Source: Caulobacter sp. CCUG 60055 (GTDB lineage Bacteria; Pseudomonadota; Alphaproteobacteria; Caulobacterales; Caulobacteraceae). From it: a DNA stretch of 64,000 nucleotides. The stretch lies in assembly GCF_022750545.1 (NCBI RefSeq), contig NZ_PUIC01000008.1, forward strand, positions 1 through 64,000, in the 5' to 3' direction. The notes below the pieces were generated by a model, which saw only the letters and a program-made list of their open reading frames with translations, was not told the origin of the DNA and searched no databases. Shown piece by piece: positions 48,642 to 57,715 of this stretch. A program made the translations under genes and the position numbers. Position 1 is the first letter of the stretch. Every line of letters begins with the position of its first letter.

Positions 48642-48712
48642 CAAGCCACATGCCGTGACGGTTGAAGGTCGCCCCAATTGCGCGAAGCGGAGCCGACAGC
48701 CTATTTAGGTCC

Positions 48713-49642
48713 ATGTCCGAACCGCATTCCCCGTCTCAGCCCGGCGCCCTGCAGGATTTCCTGTGGCGGATCGAGGCGTTCGGCTTTGATTTGTTCACGG
48801 CGATGGTCCGCGCCATGCCGGTGGACTGGGCCTCGGCCGCCGGGGGCGGGCTGCTGAAACTGCTCGGGCCGCTCAGCGGCGCGCACAAGACCGCCCGCCG
48901 CAACATCGCCCTGGCTTTTCCCGACATGCCCGAGGCCGACCGTCGGCGCCTGCTGAAGGCGCAATGGGAGAGCGTGGGCCGGACCTTCGCCGAATTCCCG
49001 ATCATGGACCGCATCGCCCTGGCCGACGACCGCATCGAGCTGATCAACGGCGAGCGCCTGGGCCAGATCGCCGGCCAGAACGAGCCGGTGGTGTTCGTCT
49101 CGGGCCACCTGGCCAACTGGGAGGTGATGCCGGCGGCGATCGTCAAGGCGGGGGTCGATTGCTACATGACCTATCGCGCGGCCAACAATCCCTATGTCGA
49201 CAAGCGGATCAAGGAAAGCCGCGCCCGCTACGGCATCCAGCTGTTCGCGCCCAAGGGCAGCGACGGCGCGCGCGACATGCTGCTGGCCCTCAAGGACGGC
49301 CAGTCGGTCGCCCTGATGAACGACCAGAAGTTCAACGGCGGCGTCGCCGCCCCGTTCTTCGGCCACGAGGCCCGCACCGCCGAGGGGCCGAGCCGGCTGG
49401 CGATCCGTTTTGGCACGGTGCTGCAGCCGATGTCGGTGCAGCGGACCCGCGGCGCGCGCTTCCGGGTGACGGTGTACGACCCCATCGAGCCGCCGCACAC
49501 CGAGGACCGCACCGCCGACATCGAGGCGTGCGTGCGTGCGATCAACACCTTCATGGAGGACCGCATCCGCGAACGGCCGGAGGAATGGTTCTGGGTCCAC
49601 AAGCGCTGGCCCAACGAGGTCTATGCCGGCCTCGGCGTCTGA
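48713..49642 (+). CDS. lauroyl/myristoyl acyltransferase (LpxL/HtrB family)
   Basis: A 309-residue membrane-associated acyltransferase that adds secondary acyl chains to lipid A. The HX4E active site is VSGHLANWEVMPAAIV, followed by NDQKFNGGVAAPFFGHEARTAEGPSRLAIRFG and RERPEEWFWVHKRWPNE. N-terminal part (HKTARRNIALAFPDM) is typical. I chose ATG 48713 (MSEPHSP); a TTG at 48662 would add 17 residues. It shares the intergenic region with the XRE gene. Confidence 0.92.
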   Translation: MSEPHSPSQPGALQDFLWRIEAFGFDLFTAMVRAMPVDWASAAGGGLLKLLGPLSGAHKTARRNIALAFPDMPEADRRRLLKAQWESVGRTFAEFPIMDRIALADDRIELINGERLGQIAGQNEPVVFVSGHLANWEVMPAAIVKAGVDCYMTYRAANNPYVDKRIKESRARYGIQLFAPKGSDGARDMLLALKDGQSVALMNDQKFNGGVAAPFFGHEARTAEGPSRLAIRFGTVLQPMSVQRTRGARFRVTVYDPIEPPHTEDRTADIEACVRAINTFMEDRIRERPEEWFWVHKRWPNEVYAGLGV

Positions 49643-49663
49643 GGCCGGCGGCGGCGGTCCGCG

Positions 49664-50173
49664 CTAGAGCTCGAAGGCCGGGCGCAGATTGGCCGTGCGC
49701 CGCTCCGGGCCGATATAGGCCACGTCGTCGATGCGCCGGCGGCATGGACCGAAATAGCTGCGTGTCCGCACGAAGGGCCGGGGGTGATAGATCACCGCGT
49801 TCAGCCGCTCGATCAGGGCGCGGGCGGTCAGCGGCTTGACCACGAACTCGGTCACGCCGGCGTCGCGGGCCTCGCAGACGCGGTGCCGTTCGGCGTAGCC
49901 GGTGATCATGATGATCGGCAGGTAGGGATTGCGGCTGTCGGGCGCGGTGCGCACCTGCTGGGTGAACTCGACGCCGTCCACCGGCGACATGCGGAAATCG
50001 ACGAAGGCCACGTCGGCCGGCCAGGTCTTCAGGGTCTCCAGCGCCTCGGCGCCGTCGTGGGCCTGCCTCAGGTCGTGGACGCCCAGGCTGCGCAGCACCG
50101 TGGTGATGATGGCGCGCATGTGCTTGTTGTCGTCGACCAACAACACCCGCAACGCTTCCAAGCCAGACGCCAT
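49664..50173 (-). CDS. single-domain response regulator
   Basis: A 169-residue protein with one receiver domain (about 8-125): RVLLVDDNKHMRAIITTVLRSLG (acidic pair), VAFVDFRMSPVDGVEF (phospho-acceptor Asp about 60), MITGYAE, and FVVKPL (conserved Lys). The C-terminal tail (about 130-169, PFVRTRSYFGPCRRRIDDVAYIGPERRTANLRPAFEL) is not a known output domain. It probably relays signals by protein contacts. ATG 50173 has GGGAG upstream. A partner kinase is not in the window. Confidence 0.9.
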   Translation of the reverse strand: MASGLEALRVLLVDDNKHMRAIITTVLRSLGVHDLRQAHDGAEALETLKTWPADVAFVDFRMSPVDGVEFTQQVRTAPDSRNPYLPIIMITGYAERHRVCEARDAGVTEFVVKPLTARALIERLNAVIYHPRPFVRTRSYFGPCRRRIDDVAYIGPERRTANLRPAFEL

Positions 50174-50345
50174 ACGCGCGTTTCTCCCGCGACTTCTGCG
50201 GCCGCCCTTCTTCGTGAACGGCTGGATTCTGCTATCCTGGGCCACGCGGGATGCGCCGTCGCGGCCGACAGGAATCAACGGACTCAGGATCGCCCGGGAT
50301 TGGCTTCCGAAACGTTACCGCGCCCCCGCGCGGGATAGGTTTTCT

Positions 50346-51218
50346 TCACAATTTGGCGGGGGCCTCGGCGCCGACCATCAGCAGCGGGTCGAGATTGCGG
50401 CCGTGCCATTTGAGCCGCCAGCACAGGTGCGGGCCCGTGGCGCGGCCCTCCTGGCCGACCGCGCCGATGAGCTGGCCGCGCCGGACCTGTTCGCCGCGCG
50501 CCACGTCGATCCTGGACAGGTGCAGATAGGCGCTGATCAGCCCCTGGCCGTGGTCGATCAGGATCAGGCCGCCGTCGAAATGAAGGCCGGTCTCGGCGAA
50601 GGCGACGACGCCGTCGGCCGGCGCGCGCACCGGCGTTCCGACCGGCGCGGCGAGATCGACGCCGTAGTGCGGGGTCTTCGGCTGGCCGTTCAGGATGCGC
50701 TGGCCGCCGAAGCGGGTGGTGATCCGCGCGCCCTCGACCGGCAGGATGAAGCCCGCGACGAAGTCCTCGCGGTCGAGGCGGCTGGCGAAGCCGGCCGCCT
50801 TGCGCTCCGCCTCGGCGGCGATGCGGGCGAGCAGGGCCGGGTCCTGCGGCGTGACCTGGTCCGGCGGCAGGCCGTCGATGCGCTGGATATCGAAGCTGCG
50901 GGGCGCGACCGACTGGACGTGGCTGGCCTCGCCCTCGGGCGTGCGCACGGCGATGGTCACCCGGGACGGCGAGTCGCGGTCGAACCCGACGAAGAAGGCG
51001 CCGTCGGCCGAGGCCGCGCCTTCCACCACGCCGTCGACCAGGATGGTGGCGCGGGGCGCGGTGCGGCCGAACGCGAAGCCGCCCTGGACATAGGGACCGG
51101 TGAGCAGCAGCGAGGGGGGGGCGGCGTAGGCGGGCGCGGCCAAGGGAGCCGCCGCCGCCGCGAGCAGCAGCAGGCGCCGGCTTGGCCGGATCAGGCTTGT
51201 CCGTTCAGAGTCCGCCAC
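50346..51218 (-). CDS. M23 family metallopeptidase (peptidoglycan hydrolase-like)
   Basis: A 290-residue exported protein with a signal peptide (RRLLLLAAAAAPLAAPAYA) and a C-terminal LytM/M23 domain (about 165-290). It shows ITTRFGGQRILNGQPKTPHYGVDLAAPVGTPVRAPADGVVAFAE (HxxxD), LILIDHGQGLISAYLHLSRIDV (HxH region present as AYLHLS) and GPHLCWRLKWHGRNLDP. It may cleave or regulate cleavage of peptidoglycan. GTG 51218 lies inside the upstream DUF2093 gene (28-bp overlap) and gives a proper signal. Confidence 0.88.
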   Translation of the reverse strand: MADSERTSLIRPSRRLLLLAAAAAPLAAPAYAAPPSLLLTGPYVQGGFAFGRTAPRATILVDGVVEGAASADGAFFVGFDRDSPSRVTIAVRTPEGEASHVQSVAPRSFDIQRIDGLPPDQVTPQDPALLARIAAEAERKAAGFASRLDREDFVAGFILPVEGARITTRFGGQRILNGQPKTPHYGVDLAAPVGTPVRAPADGVVAFAETGLHFDGGLILIDHGQGLISAYLHLSRIDVARGEQVRRGQLIGAVGQEGRATGPHLCWRLKWHGRNLDPLLMVGAEAPAKL

Positions 51219-51421
51219 CGCGCCAAAGCCTCCTTGGGCCCCGCATAAGCTTCCTGAAGCTCGGGGTTCCAATAGCGCAAGGCGTCGAGAGGGATGCGCA
51301 CGCCGCTGACCGCGCACTCGACAAAACGGCCGGGCTTCATGACCACGAACTCGCCGTCGCCATAGTGGACGACGGCCAGGTCCGCGGGGTTCCCGGAAAG
51401 ATCGCGATCGTAAGCGTTCAT
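51191..51421 (-). CDS. DUF2093 family small protein
   Basis: A 76-residue protein (MNAYDRDLSGNPADLAVVHYGDGEFVVMKPGRFVECAVSGVRIPLDALRYWNPELQEAYAGPKEAL...) matching DUF2093, a small alphaproteobacterial family of unknown function. ATG 51421 begins family homology. An upstream in-frame ATG (51499) would add 26 residues without homology. It overlaps the M23 gene downstream on the same strand, implying coupling. Confidence 0.88.
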   Translation of the reverse strand: MNAYDRDLSGNPADLAVVHYGDGEFVVMKPGRFVECAVSGVRIPLDALRYWNPELQEAYAGPKEALARWRTLNGQA

Positions 51422-51536
51422 GGTCCCAATGTAGCGCCGCCGGGCGCATTCACAAACTCGATACGCGCTTTGGCCGTCCGCCGCGCGGTTAATTGTCAAT
51501 TCGGAAACTTCTGAAACCCGCGCGGCGGGGCGGTTG

Positions 51537-53036
51537 TCAGAACAGGTCGCCCTGGCCGGCGTCGGGCGCGGCCTTGGGACGCGGCGCGGGGGCGGGCTTC
51601 GCGCCGTCGACCACGGCGCCGCGCTCGCCGTCGCCGAACACCAGCCGCACCGCCTCGCCGGGCGCCAGCACGGCGGCGGACCGGGCCAACGCCCCGTCGG
51701 CGCGGTGGACGCGGGCGAAGCCGCGCTGCAGCGGGCGATTCGGATCGAGCGACAGGCGCAGCTTGTCGAGGGCCGAAAGCCGCTCTTCGGCCTGGGCGAC
51801 CCGCCTGGCCAGGGCGGCGTTCAGCCGCAGGTTCAATTCCGGCAGCCGGGCCCGGCGCGCGGCCTGGTCGGCGCCGCGCGCCACGGCCGCGTCGAGGCGG
51901 GCCGACAGCTCGGACAGGCGCTCGGCCTTGAGGCGGCGCGGCCGGTCGAGCAGGGCCGGGGTCAGGCGCGGCGCGACCTTGGCCATGTCGTGGGCGTGGG
52001 CGGCGGTGTTGCGTTCCAGCGCCGCCTTCAGCCGCCCGGCCGACAGGTCGAAGCGCTGGGTGGCCAGGGCCAGGAGGTCGTCCAGCTTGGGCAGGCCGCG
52101 GCTGGCGGCCGACAGGCGATGGCGGCGCTCGTCGACCACGCGGCCGCCGCTACGGACCAGACGGCGCTCGTAGTCGATGACGGCCGCGCGCAGCTCGGCC
52201 AGCACGGGGGTGGCCATCTCGGCGGCGGCGGTCGGGGTCGGCGCGCGCCGGTCGGAGACGAAGTCGATCAGGGTGGTGTCGGTCTCGTGGCCGACCGCCG
52301 AGATCAGCGGGATTTCGCCTTCGGCCACGGCGCGGGCCAGGGCTTCGTCGTTGAACGCCCACAGGTCCTCGACCGAGCCGCCGCCGCGGGCGACGATCAG
52401 CACGTCGGGGCGGGGAACGGCGCCGCCCGGCGCCAGGGCGTTGAAGCCGCGAACGGCGGCGGCGACCTGGGCGGCGGCCTGGTCGCCCTGGACCACCACC
52501 GGCCACACGATCACCCGGCAGGGCCAGCGGTCGCGGATGCGGTGCAGGATGTCGCGGATCACCGCGCCGGTCGGGCTGGTCACCACGCCGACCACCGCCG
52601 GCATCGAGGGCAGCGGCCGCTTGCGCGCGGCCTCGAACAGGCCCTCGGCCTGCAGCCGGGCCTTGAGTCGTTCGAGCTGGGCCAGCAGGGCGCCCATGCC
52701 CGCCGGCTCCATGGTCTCGATGACGATCTGGTAGCGCGACCCGGCCGGATAGGTGGTGATCTTGCCGGTGACGATCACTTCCAGCCCCTGTTCGGGGCGG
52801 ACGTTGAGGTTCTTGACCTGGCCCTTCCACACCACGCCGTCGATCGAGGCGCGCTCGTCCTTGAGGGTCAGATAGACGTGGCCGTTGGAGTGGAACGTCA
52901 CCTTGGACAGTTCGGCGCGTAGGCGCACGAAGCCGTAGGCGTCCTCGAGCGTCCGCTTCAGGGCGAAGGCGAGTTCCGAGACGGAGTAGGGGCGGGCGTT
53001 GTCGGCTCCGGCGGCGGGAGCGTCGGCGAAGGTCAT
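51537..53036 (-). CDS. xseA: exodeoxyribonuclease VII large subunit
   Basis: The large subunit of ExoVII, which degrades single-stranded DNA. The 499-residue protein has the N-terminal OB domain ([46 protein letters not shown]) and the catalytic domain ([76 protein letters not shown]). A coiled-coil region and the C-terminal [13 protein letters not shown] and LVFGDGE segment follow. It is divergent from purD (86 bp). Confidence 0.97.
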   Translation of the reverse strand: MTFADAPAAGADNARPYSVSELAFALKRTLEDAYGFVRLRAELSKVTFHSNGHVYLTLKDERASIDGVVWKGQVKNLNVRPEQGLEVIVTGKITTYPAGSRYQIVIETMEPAGMGALLAQLERLKARLQAEGLFEAARKRPLPSMPAVVGVVTSPTGAVIRDILHRIRDRWPCRVIVWPVVVQGDQAAAQVAAAVRGFNALAPGGAVPRPDVLIVARGGGSVEDLWAFNDEALARAVAEGEIPLISAVGHETDTTLIDFVSDRRAPTPTAAAEMATPVLAELRAAVIDYERRLVRSGGRVVDERRHRLSAASRGLPKLDDLLALATQRFDLSAGRLKAALERNTAAHAHDMAKVAPRLTPALLDRPRRLKAERLSELSARLDAAVARGADQAARRARLPELNLRLNAALARRVAQAEERLSALDKLRLSLDPNRPLQRGFARVHRADGALARSAAVLAPGEAVRLVFGDGERGAVVDGAKPAPAPRPKAAPDAGQGDLF

Positions 53037-53122
53037 GCCGGCAGTATAGGGGCGAATCGGCGGGGCGGACGCGGTCGATCTGCGGCTTGACGCTGCGGCC
53101 CGCCCACGCCACACCCCGCGCC

Positions 53123-54394
53123 ATGAACATCCTGCTTGTCGGCTCCGGCGGCCGCGAACACGCCCTGGCCTGGAAGATCGCCCAATCGGATCTGGTGGTT
53201 CGCCTGGTCGCGGCTCCCGGCAACCCCGGCGTCGCCGCCCTGTGCGAGACCCGCGACATCAAGGCGACCGACGTCGACGGCCTGGTCGCCCTGGCCCAGG
53301 AGATCGAGGCCGATCTGGTCGTGGTCGGGCCCGAGGTCGCGCTTGAGGCCGGTCTCGCCGACCGACTGGAGGCGTTGGAGATCGCCTGTTTCGGCCCGAC
53401 CGCCCAGGCGGCGCGCCTGGAAAGCTCCAAGGCGTTCAGCAAGGATTTCGCCGTCCGTAACGGCCTGCCCACCGCCGCCCACGGGACCTTTGAGAACGCC
53501 GCCGAGGCCAAGGCTTTCCTCGACCGGTTCTCGACCCCCTATGTGATCAAGGCCGACGGGCTGGCGGCCGGCAAGGGCGTGGTGATCGCCGAGACCCGCG
53601 CCGAGGCCGAGGCCGCCATCGACGACATGCTGGGCGGCCGCTTCGGCCAGGCCGGCGCGCGCGTGGTGATCGAGGAGTTCATGGTCGGCGAGGAGGCCTC
53701 GCTGTTCGCCCTGGCCGACGGCAAGACGGCGGTGCTGTTCGGCGTCGCCCAGGACCACAAGCGCGCCTTCGACGGCGATCAGGGCCCGAACACCGGCGGC
53801 ATGGGCACCTATTCGCCGGCCCCCGTCCTGACCGACGCCCTGGTCGAGCGCGCCCGCCGCGAACTGATCGCCCCGACTGTGGCGGGGCTGGCGGCCGAGG
53901 GCGCGCCCTATCGCGGCGTGCTCTACGCCGGCCTGATGCTCACGGAACAAGGTCCCAAGCTGGTCGAGTACAACGCCCGCTTCGGCGACCCCGAATGCCA
54001 GGTGCTGATGTTGCGCCTGGACAGCGACATCGTGCCCTACCTGCTGTGCGCGGCGACCGGCCAGCTGGCCGAGCTCGACCCGCCGGAATGGCGCAATGAT
54101 GCGGCGATCTGCGTGGTGCTGGCAGCCGACGGCTATCCGGACGCGCCCAAAACCGGCTCGACGATCAAGGGCGCCGACCAGGACTTCGGCGAGCATGTCG
54201 TCGTCTTCCACGCCGGGACGAAGCAAGACCCGGACGGGACCCTGCGCGCGGCCGGCGGCCGGGTTCTGAACGTCTGCGCCCGTGGCGCGACGCTGCAGGA
54301 AGCCCGCGACCGGGCCTACGCCGCCATCGCCAGGATCGACTGGCCGGAAGGTTTCCACCGCGCCGACATCGGCTGGCGGGCGCTGAAAGGGTGA
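53123..54394 (+). CDS. purD: phosphoribosylamine--glycine ligase
   Basis: The second step of purine synthesis. The 423-residue ATP-grasp enzyme starts [23 protein letters not shown] and has the ATP-grasp core [68 protein letters not shown], and [19 protein letters not shown]. The ATG at 53123 is the family start. Confidence 0.98.
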   Translation: MNILLVGSGGREHALAWKIAQSDLVVRLVAAPGNPGVAALCETRDIKATDVDGLVALAQEIEADLVVVGPEVALEAGLADRLEALEIACFGPTAQAARLESSKAFSKDFAVRNGLPTAAHGTFENAAEAKAFLDRFSTPYVIKADGLAAGKGVVIAETRAEAEAAIDDMLGGRFGQAGARVVIEEFMVGEEASLFALADGKTAVLFGVAQDHKRAFDGDQGPNTGGMGTYSPAPVLTDALVERARRELIAPTVAGLAAEGAPYRGVLYAGLMLTEQGPKLVEYNARFGDPECQVLMLRLDSDIVPYLLCAATGQLAELDPPEWRNDAAICVVLAADGYPDAPKTGSTIKGADQDFGEHVVVFHAGTKQDPDGTLRAAGGRVLNVCARGATLQEARDRAYAAIARIDWPEGFHRADIGWRALKG

Positions 54395-54401
54395 GCCGGT
54401 C

Positions 54402-54860
54402 GTGCCGACGCCCGCCTGCCTGACGGTCCTGGGGCTGCTCTGCTTGACGGGCGAAAACGGCCCGGCGACGCAAACGCCGCCCCTGGGGCTGTCGTTCGAA
54501 AGGCGGGTTCAGACGCGGCGCTACAGCGTGGCCTACGATCACTCCGATCTGTACGGCTCCTATGATCTGGACCGTATGCCAAGGCGATGCGGCCGGCGCG
54601 ACGGCGCACGCGCTTGCATCGCCTATCAGGCGACCTATTCGGGCTGTTCGGTCTCCTTCGTGCTGATCGAGCCGAGCGGTCCTCGCGCGGCGTGGTCGGG
54701 GGACCGCTACAAGATCAGCTCCAACACCGCCTCGTCGCTGGTTCGTGCGGTTTCGGAAGTCTACGCGATGAGCGGCGAGCCGAACGGCGCGCCGCTGTTC
54801 CCTCTGACCCGTCTGATCGACAAGGCGCGTTTGGCGGCGTCCTGCGCTTCGGGCGCCTGA
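54402..54860 (+). CDS. hypothetical protein, possibly exported
   Basis: A 152-residue protein starting at GTG 54402, 7 bp after purD. The N-terminus is weakly hydrophobic (ACLTVLGLLCLTG). Cysteines and a central beta-like core (CGRRDGARACIAYQATYSGCSVSFVLIEPSG) are visible. I recognise no family. It may be co-transcribed with purD. The coding call rests on frame composition and position only. Confidence 0.5.
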   Translation: MPTPACLTVLGLLCLTGENGPATQTPPLGLSFERRVQTRRYSVAYDHSDLYGSYDLDRMPRRCGRRDGARACIAYQATYSGCSVSFVLIEPSGPRAAWSGDRYKISSNTASSLVRAVSEVYAMSGEPNGAPLFPLTRLIDKARLAASCASGA

Positions 54861-54880
54861 GCGGCGCTTCTGCGGCTATG

Positions 54881-54902
54881 GCGGAGCATCCCTTGCCCCG
54901 GC
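54881..54902. repeat. left copy of a 22-bp perfect direct repeat
   Basis: The 22 bp starting GGCGGAGCAT and ending CCCCGG recur identically at 57645-57666, 2764 bp away and in the same orientation. After the 22 bp the copies continue with CCATTCCGGG here and TCATTTCGGC there (7/10 bases), so the repeat decays over about 32 bp. It marks the left edge of the islet that carries the methyltransferase and the AT-rich gene. Confidence 0.75.
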
Positions 54903-54916
54903 CATTCCGGGTCTGT

Positions 54917-55861
54917 TCAATTCCGGCGATGGCCGCGCCGTACGACGAGGCCGACGGAAGTCGTCACAAATCCTCCGAGGCTGACCAGAAGATGCGGCGC
55001 CGAATAGGGCGGGGTGTCTGCGTAGTTGTTCATGACGAAAACGTTTGGGCCGACGCGGAGACTCTCAACCTCGTGTCCGCGGGCGCGCAGGCGCGCGATA
55101 AGCGCCTCCAGATCGCGACGCCTGAAGAGGACGGTCGGTCCGCGCTCGATCGTCGCGTCGTTCGAAGAGAGGTTAAGCTCCGTCGTATGCAGCGCCACGC
55201 CGCCCGGTTTGAGCGTTTGCTCGACGGAATTGACGACGAAGTCGAGCCCCGCCTCGATGTCGCCTAGGTGTTCGAAGCAGCAGGAGGACCAGCAGAAGTC
55301 GAAATCGACCAACGCTGGATCGATCGCATTCATGTCGCAGGTCTGCCAGCGCACCCGCTGTTCGAAAATCGTGCGGTCCAGGGAACCGTTCGGCAGAGCG
55401 TCCAGCCCGGCCGCGAATTGGCCGCTAGCGCTCCACCCCGAACTTTCCGCTTGTTCCGGGGGCGCGTCGGTCGCCACGATCTCGCAGCCCAGCGCGGCGA
55501 AGGACGCCGGGAGGAGTTCGCGCCCCACGCCGAAGGCGAGGCCTCGCGCGCCCGGCCGCAGGACGCCGAGGCGCTCGGCGTGATGGAGGATGAACACCCA
55601 TTCCCAGAGCTTGCGGTGAAAGCTGACGCCCACGCCGATCAAGGCGCAGATGCGGGCGAACTCAGCATGGAAGAAGTCGCTCGCGACACAGGCGGACGAA
55701 GCCATAAACGGGTAGTCGCGCGACGGGCCGATGGCCTCCGGCGACGGGAAAAAGACCATCTGCTTCCACGGCGCGGCCGCTTCAAGGCGGTTCAAGATTT
55801 CGGGGGCGAGGGCGTTGGCGAGCCGCGCAGTTATAATCGCACCTAGTCTTTTTCCGAGCAC
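54917..55861 (-). CDS. class I SAM-dependent methyltransferase
   Basis: A 314-residue protein starting at GTG 55861 with GGAG five bases upstream. The central Rossmann-like domain has motif I RGLAFGVGRELLPASFAALGCEIVATDAP, then DFDFCWSSCCFEHLGDIEAGLDFVVNSVEQTLKPGGVALHTTELNL (post-motif III). The N-terminal 80 residues (FPSPEAIGPSRDYPFMASSACVASDFFH...) resemble no part I can name. The fold is typical of methyltransferases near surface-glycan genes, but the target is unknown. It is the first gene inside the direct-repeat islet. Confidence 0.8.
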   Translation of the reverse strand: MLGKRLGAIITARLANALAPEILNRLEAAAPWKQMVFFPSPEAIGPSRDYPFMASSACVASDFFHAEFARICALIGVGVSFHRKLWEWVFILHHAERLGVLRPGARGLAFGVGRELLPASFAALGCEIVATDAPPEQAESSGWSASGQFAAGLDALPNGSLDRTIFEQRVRWQTCDMNAIDPALVDFDFCWSSCCFEHLGDIEAGLDFVVNSVEQTLKPGGVALHTTELNLSSNDATIERGPTVLFRRRDLEALIARLRARGHEVESLRVGPNVFVMNNYADTPPYSAPHLLVSLGGFVTTSVGLVVRRGHRRN

Positions 55862-55922
55862 TACATCTCCCCCTCACAGTCGCGACGTGCGGGTCCCAAT
55901 CTGACCGCAACGGATGAATTTA

Positions 55923-57380
55923 CTACGGTTGAGGGGCAATCCAGGCCTCGGTAAATTCATATGTATAACTCGTGGAGGTCGGCCTAATCTCAAATCTAAG
56001 AGCTTTGGTGGCGGATGATATTGAAAATGTGCCTTGGATATATCGTCTTTGCCGCGTTACCGTGGCGGACGCGCCGTGCTGCGCGATGACGCTTCCGGAA
56101 TTGTCGATTTCATCAACTGCGACCGTAGCTCCAAGTGCTGATCCATTTGGGGTCCAAAGCGCGGCGCTAAAACTATAAGTTGAATACCCGGATGGTATTG
56201 ACGTTACGTCCTGATAGACGGACTGCCCATTTGGGCCATCTGGTATTGAAAGAATGAGGGCGCAATTTGAACTGCTGTTTGGGGCTTGAACGTTCTGATC
56301 GTACCCCCAGTTGAGGTTGCCAGTTCGATTCCAAGGCAAAATTGTTCCGCAGCTATAGGATGCCCCGCATTGCCCTGAGGCACCGCTGTTGTTAGTGCAT
56401 TGCATGTGAGTGTTTTTAAGTATATTTAAGCTGTAGTATAAAGGATCTATGTGCCAGGAGCTTGCTGGATACCAGTCGCCCGTGGCGGATGGGATCGCAG
56501 TGCTCCAATCATGACAATCGACAAGATAATAGGTCGTGGAACCGAATATTACGGTGCCGGAGTTAGTGCCGGTTGGGCAGCGAGATACTACGGATGAGTT
56601 CGCAGCGGAGACAGTCGAACTCCAAGCTTCCCACCGAGTTTTTCCATATTCTTTTGTAAAATAGAATTCTTCGATTCCACTAGAATTGACCGATTGTCCG
56701 GAGAAGTGCCAAATCTTTATCGTGTTTAGATTCTTTCCGCTCTCGTATTTCATGAGTGGATAGTAATTCCATCCAGTATATGACATTCCGAAATTAGAAT
56801 TCGGTGGGCATTGTGGCGATGACACGTTTAACGACGTTGTGGTGTCGCCATATGAAAATGGAACGGTGAGTGTTTTGGGCGCGTAAACCCAGGAGTCCGC
56901 TAGACTGCATGCCGAATTGTTCCAAATAGGCTGCCATCCAGCGCCTGGATCGTAGGTTCCCGCTGCAGAAACATATGCACCGTCCGCCAGAAGAAGATCA
57001 TATCCGCTACGTCCGGTAGCAGGGTCCGCCGCGTCAAAGACAGGGGGCACGAAGGAAGTCTGGCTATCAAAGAAAGCTGTTTGCACCACCCGCAAACGGC
57101 CGCCCAATTCAGCTATCGGATAAGAGTCGCTTATCTGGCCGCCGCCGATGTCCCACTTGTGATAGGGCAGGCTTTCGCCGATCTTCAGCTTACGAGCGGT
57201 CGCTGGGCATGTGACGGGATCGGCGCTCGTGTGGCCACCACTACCATCGTCGCATACCTGCTGGACTAGGAAATCGAGCGGTGTGTCTGCCCTTGCATGA
57301 GAGGTCGGGGCGATGAGCAAAAGGCAGATGGCGAGGAAAGCGAGCGGCATCGGCCGACGCTCGGGACGACCGATAAACAT
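55923..57380 (-). CDS. AT-rich secreted protein with a carbohydrate-binding-like C-terminus
   Basis: A 485-residue exported protein. The signal peptide is MPLAFLAICLLLIAPTSHARA within a slightly extended N-terminus (ATG 57380; an alternative is ATG 57350). The mature protein is rich in Ser, Thr, Asn, Trp, Tyr and Cys and reads like a beta-structured extracellular protein. The C-terminal about 130 residues (NWGYDQNVQAPNSSSNCALILSIPDG... YIQGTFSISSATKALRFEIRPTSTSYTYEFTEAWI) have a jelly-roll, carbohydrate-binding-module-like pattern. No enzyme family is recognised. The gene is strikingly AT-rich with codon use unlike all neighbours, a sign of recent acquisition. Confidence 0.8.
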   Translation of the reverse strand: MFIGRPERRPMPLAFLAICLLLIAPTSHARADTPLDFLVQQVCDDGSGGHTSADPVTCPATARKLKIGESLPYHKWDIGGGQISDSYPIAELGGRLRVVQTAFFDSQTSFVPPVFDAADPATGRSGYDLLLADGAYVSAAGTYDPGAGWQPIWNNSACSLADSWVYAPKTLTVPFSYGDTTTSLNVSSPQCPPNSNFGMSYTGWNYYPLMKYESGKNLNTIKIWHFSGQSVNSSGIEEFYFTKEYGKTRWEAWSSTVSAANSSVVSRCPTGTNSGTVIFGSTTYYLVDCHDWSTAIPSATGDWYPASSWHIDPLYYSLNILKNTHMQCTNNSGASGQCGASYSCGTILPWNRTGNLNWGYDQNVQAPNSSSNCALILSIPDGPNGQSVYQDVTSIPSGYSTYSFSAALWTPNGSALGATVAVDEIDNSGSVIAQHGASATVTRQRRYIQGTFSISSATKALRFEIRPTSTSYTYEFTEAWIAPQP

Positions 57381-57715
57381 TGCCTCTGATCCTCTCAATG
57401 CGGCTGCTTCTGGACAGTCCGTGGCCTCGTTACGCCAAAGTCTGCTCAACCGTACCGGCGGTGACCTCGTAGAAGTCCCAGGTGCCGGTGTTTCCACCGC
57501 GCCGACATTGGCTGTTGCGCATCCCCGGCGGTCTGACGGTCCGATCCGGCCCGGCCCCGAACTCCTCGGTGCGTTCTGGGGCGCAACTCCACGACTGGGC
57601 ATGTGAGTTCGCGTTGCGAGACGCTCTCGCCCGAAGGCCGACACGGCGGAGCATCCCTTGCCCCGGTCATTTCGGCGGCTAAACTGGCGTTCAAACAAGT
57701 GTACGAGGAAGCGCC
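57381..57715. other. gap between the islet and the kinase gene
   Basis: This 335-bp stretch holds no convincing gene. A short minus-strand frame (57430-57654) reads ...CAPERTEEFGAGPDRTV... and could be a remnant, but I cannot identify it. The right copy of the 22-bp direct repeat lies at 57645-57666. Confidence 0.4.
57645..57666. repeat. right copy of the 22-bp perfect direct repeat
   Basis: Identical over 22 bp to 54881-54902 and in the same orientation. It lies 50 bp before the start of the kinase gene. Confidence 0.75.

Noticed and set aside
57430-57654. 74-codon minus-strand frame beside the right direct repeat
   Set aside because: No SD, no family match and overlap with the repeat. It could be a remnant, but this cannot be supported.
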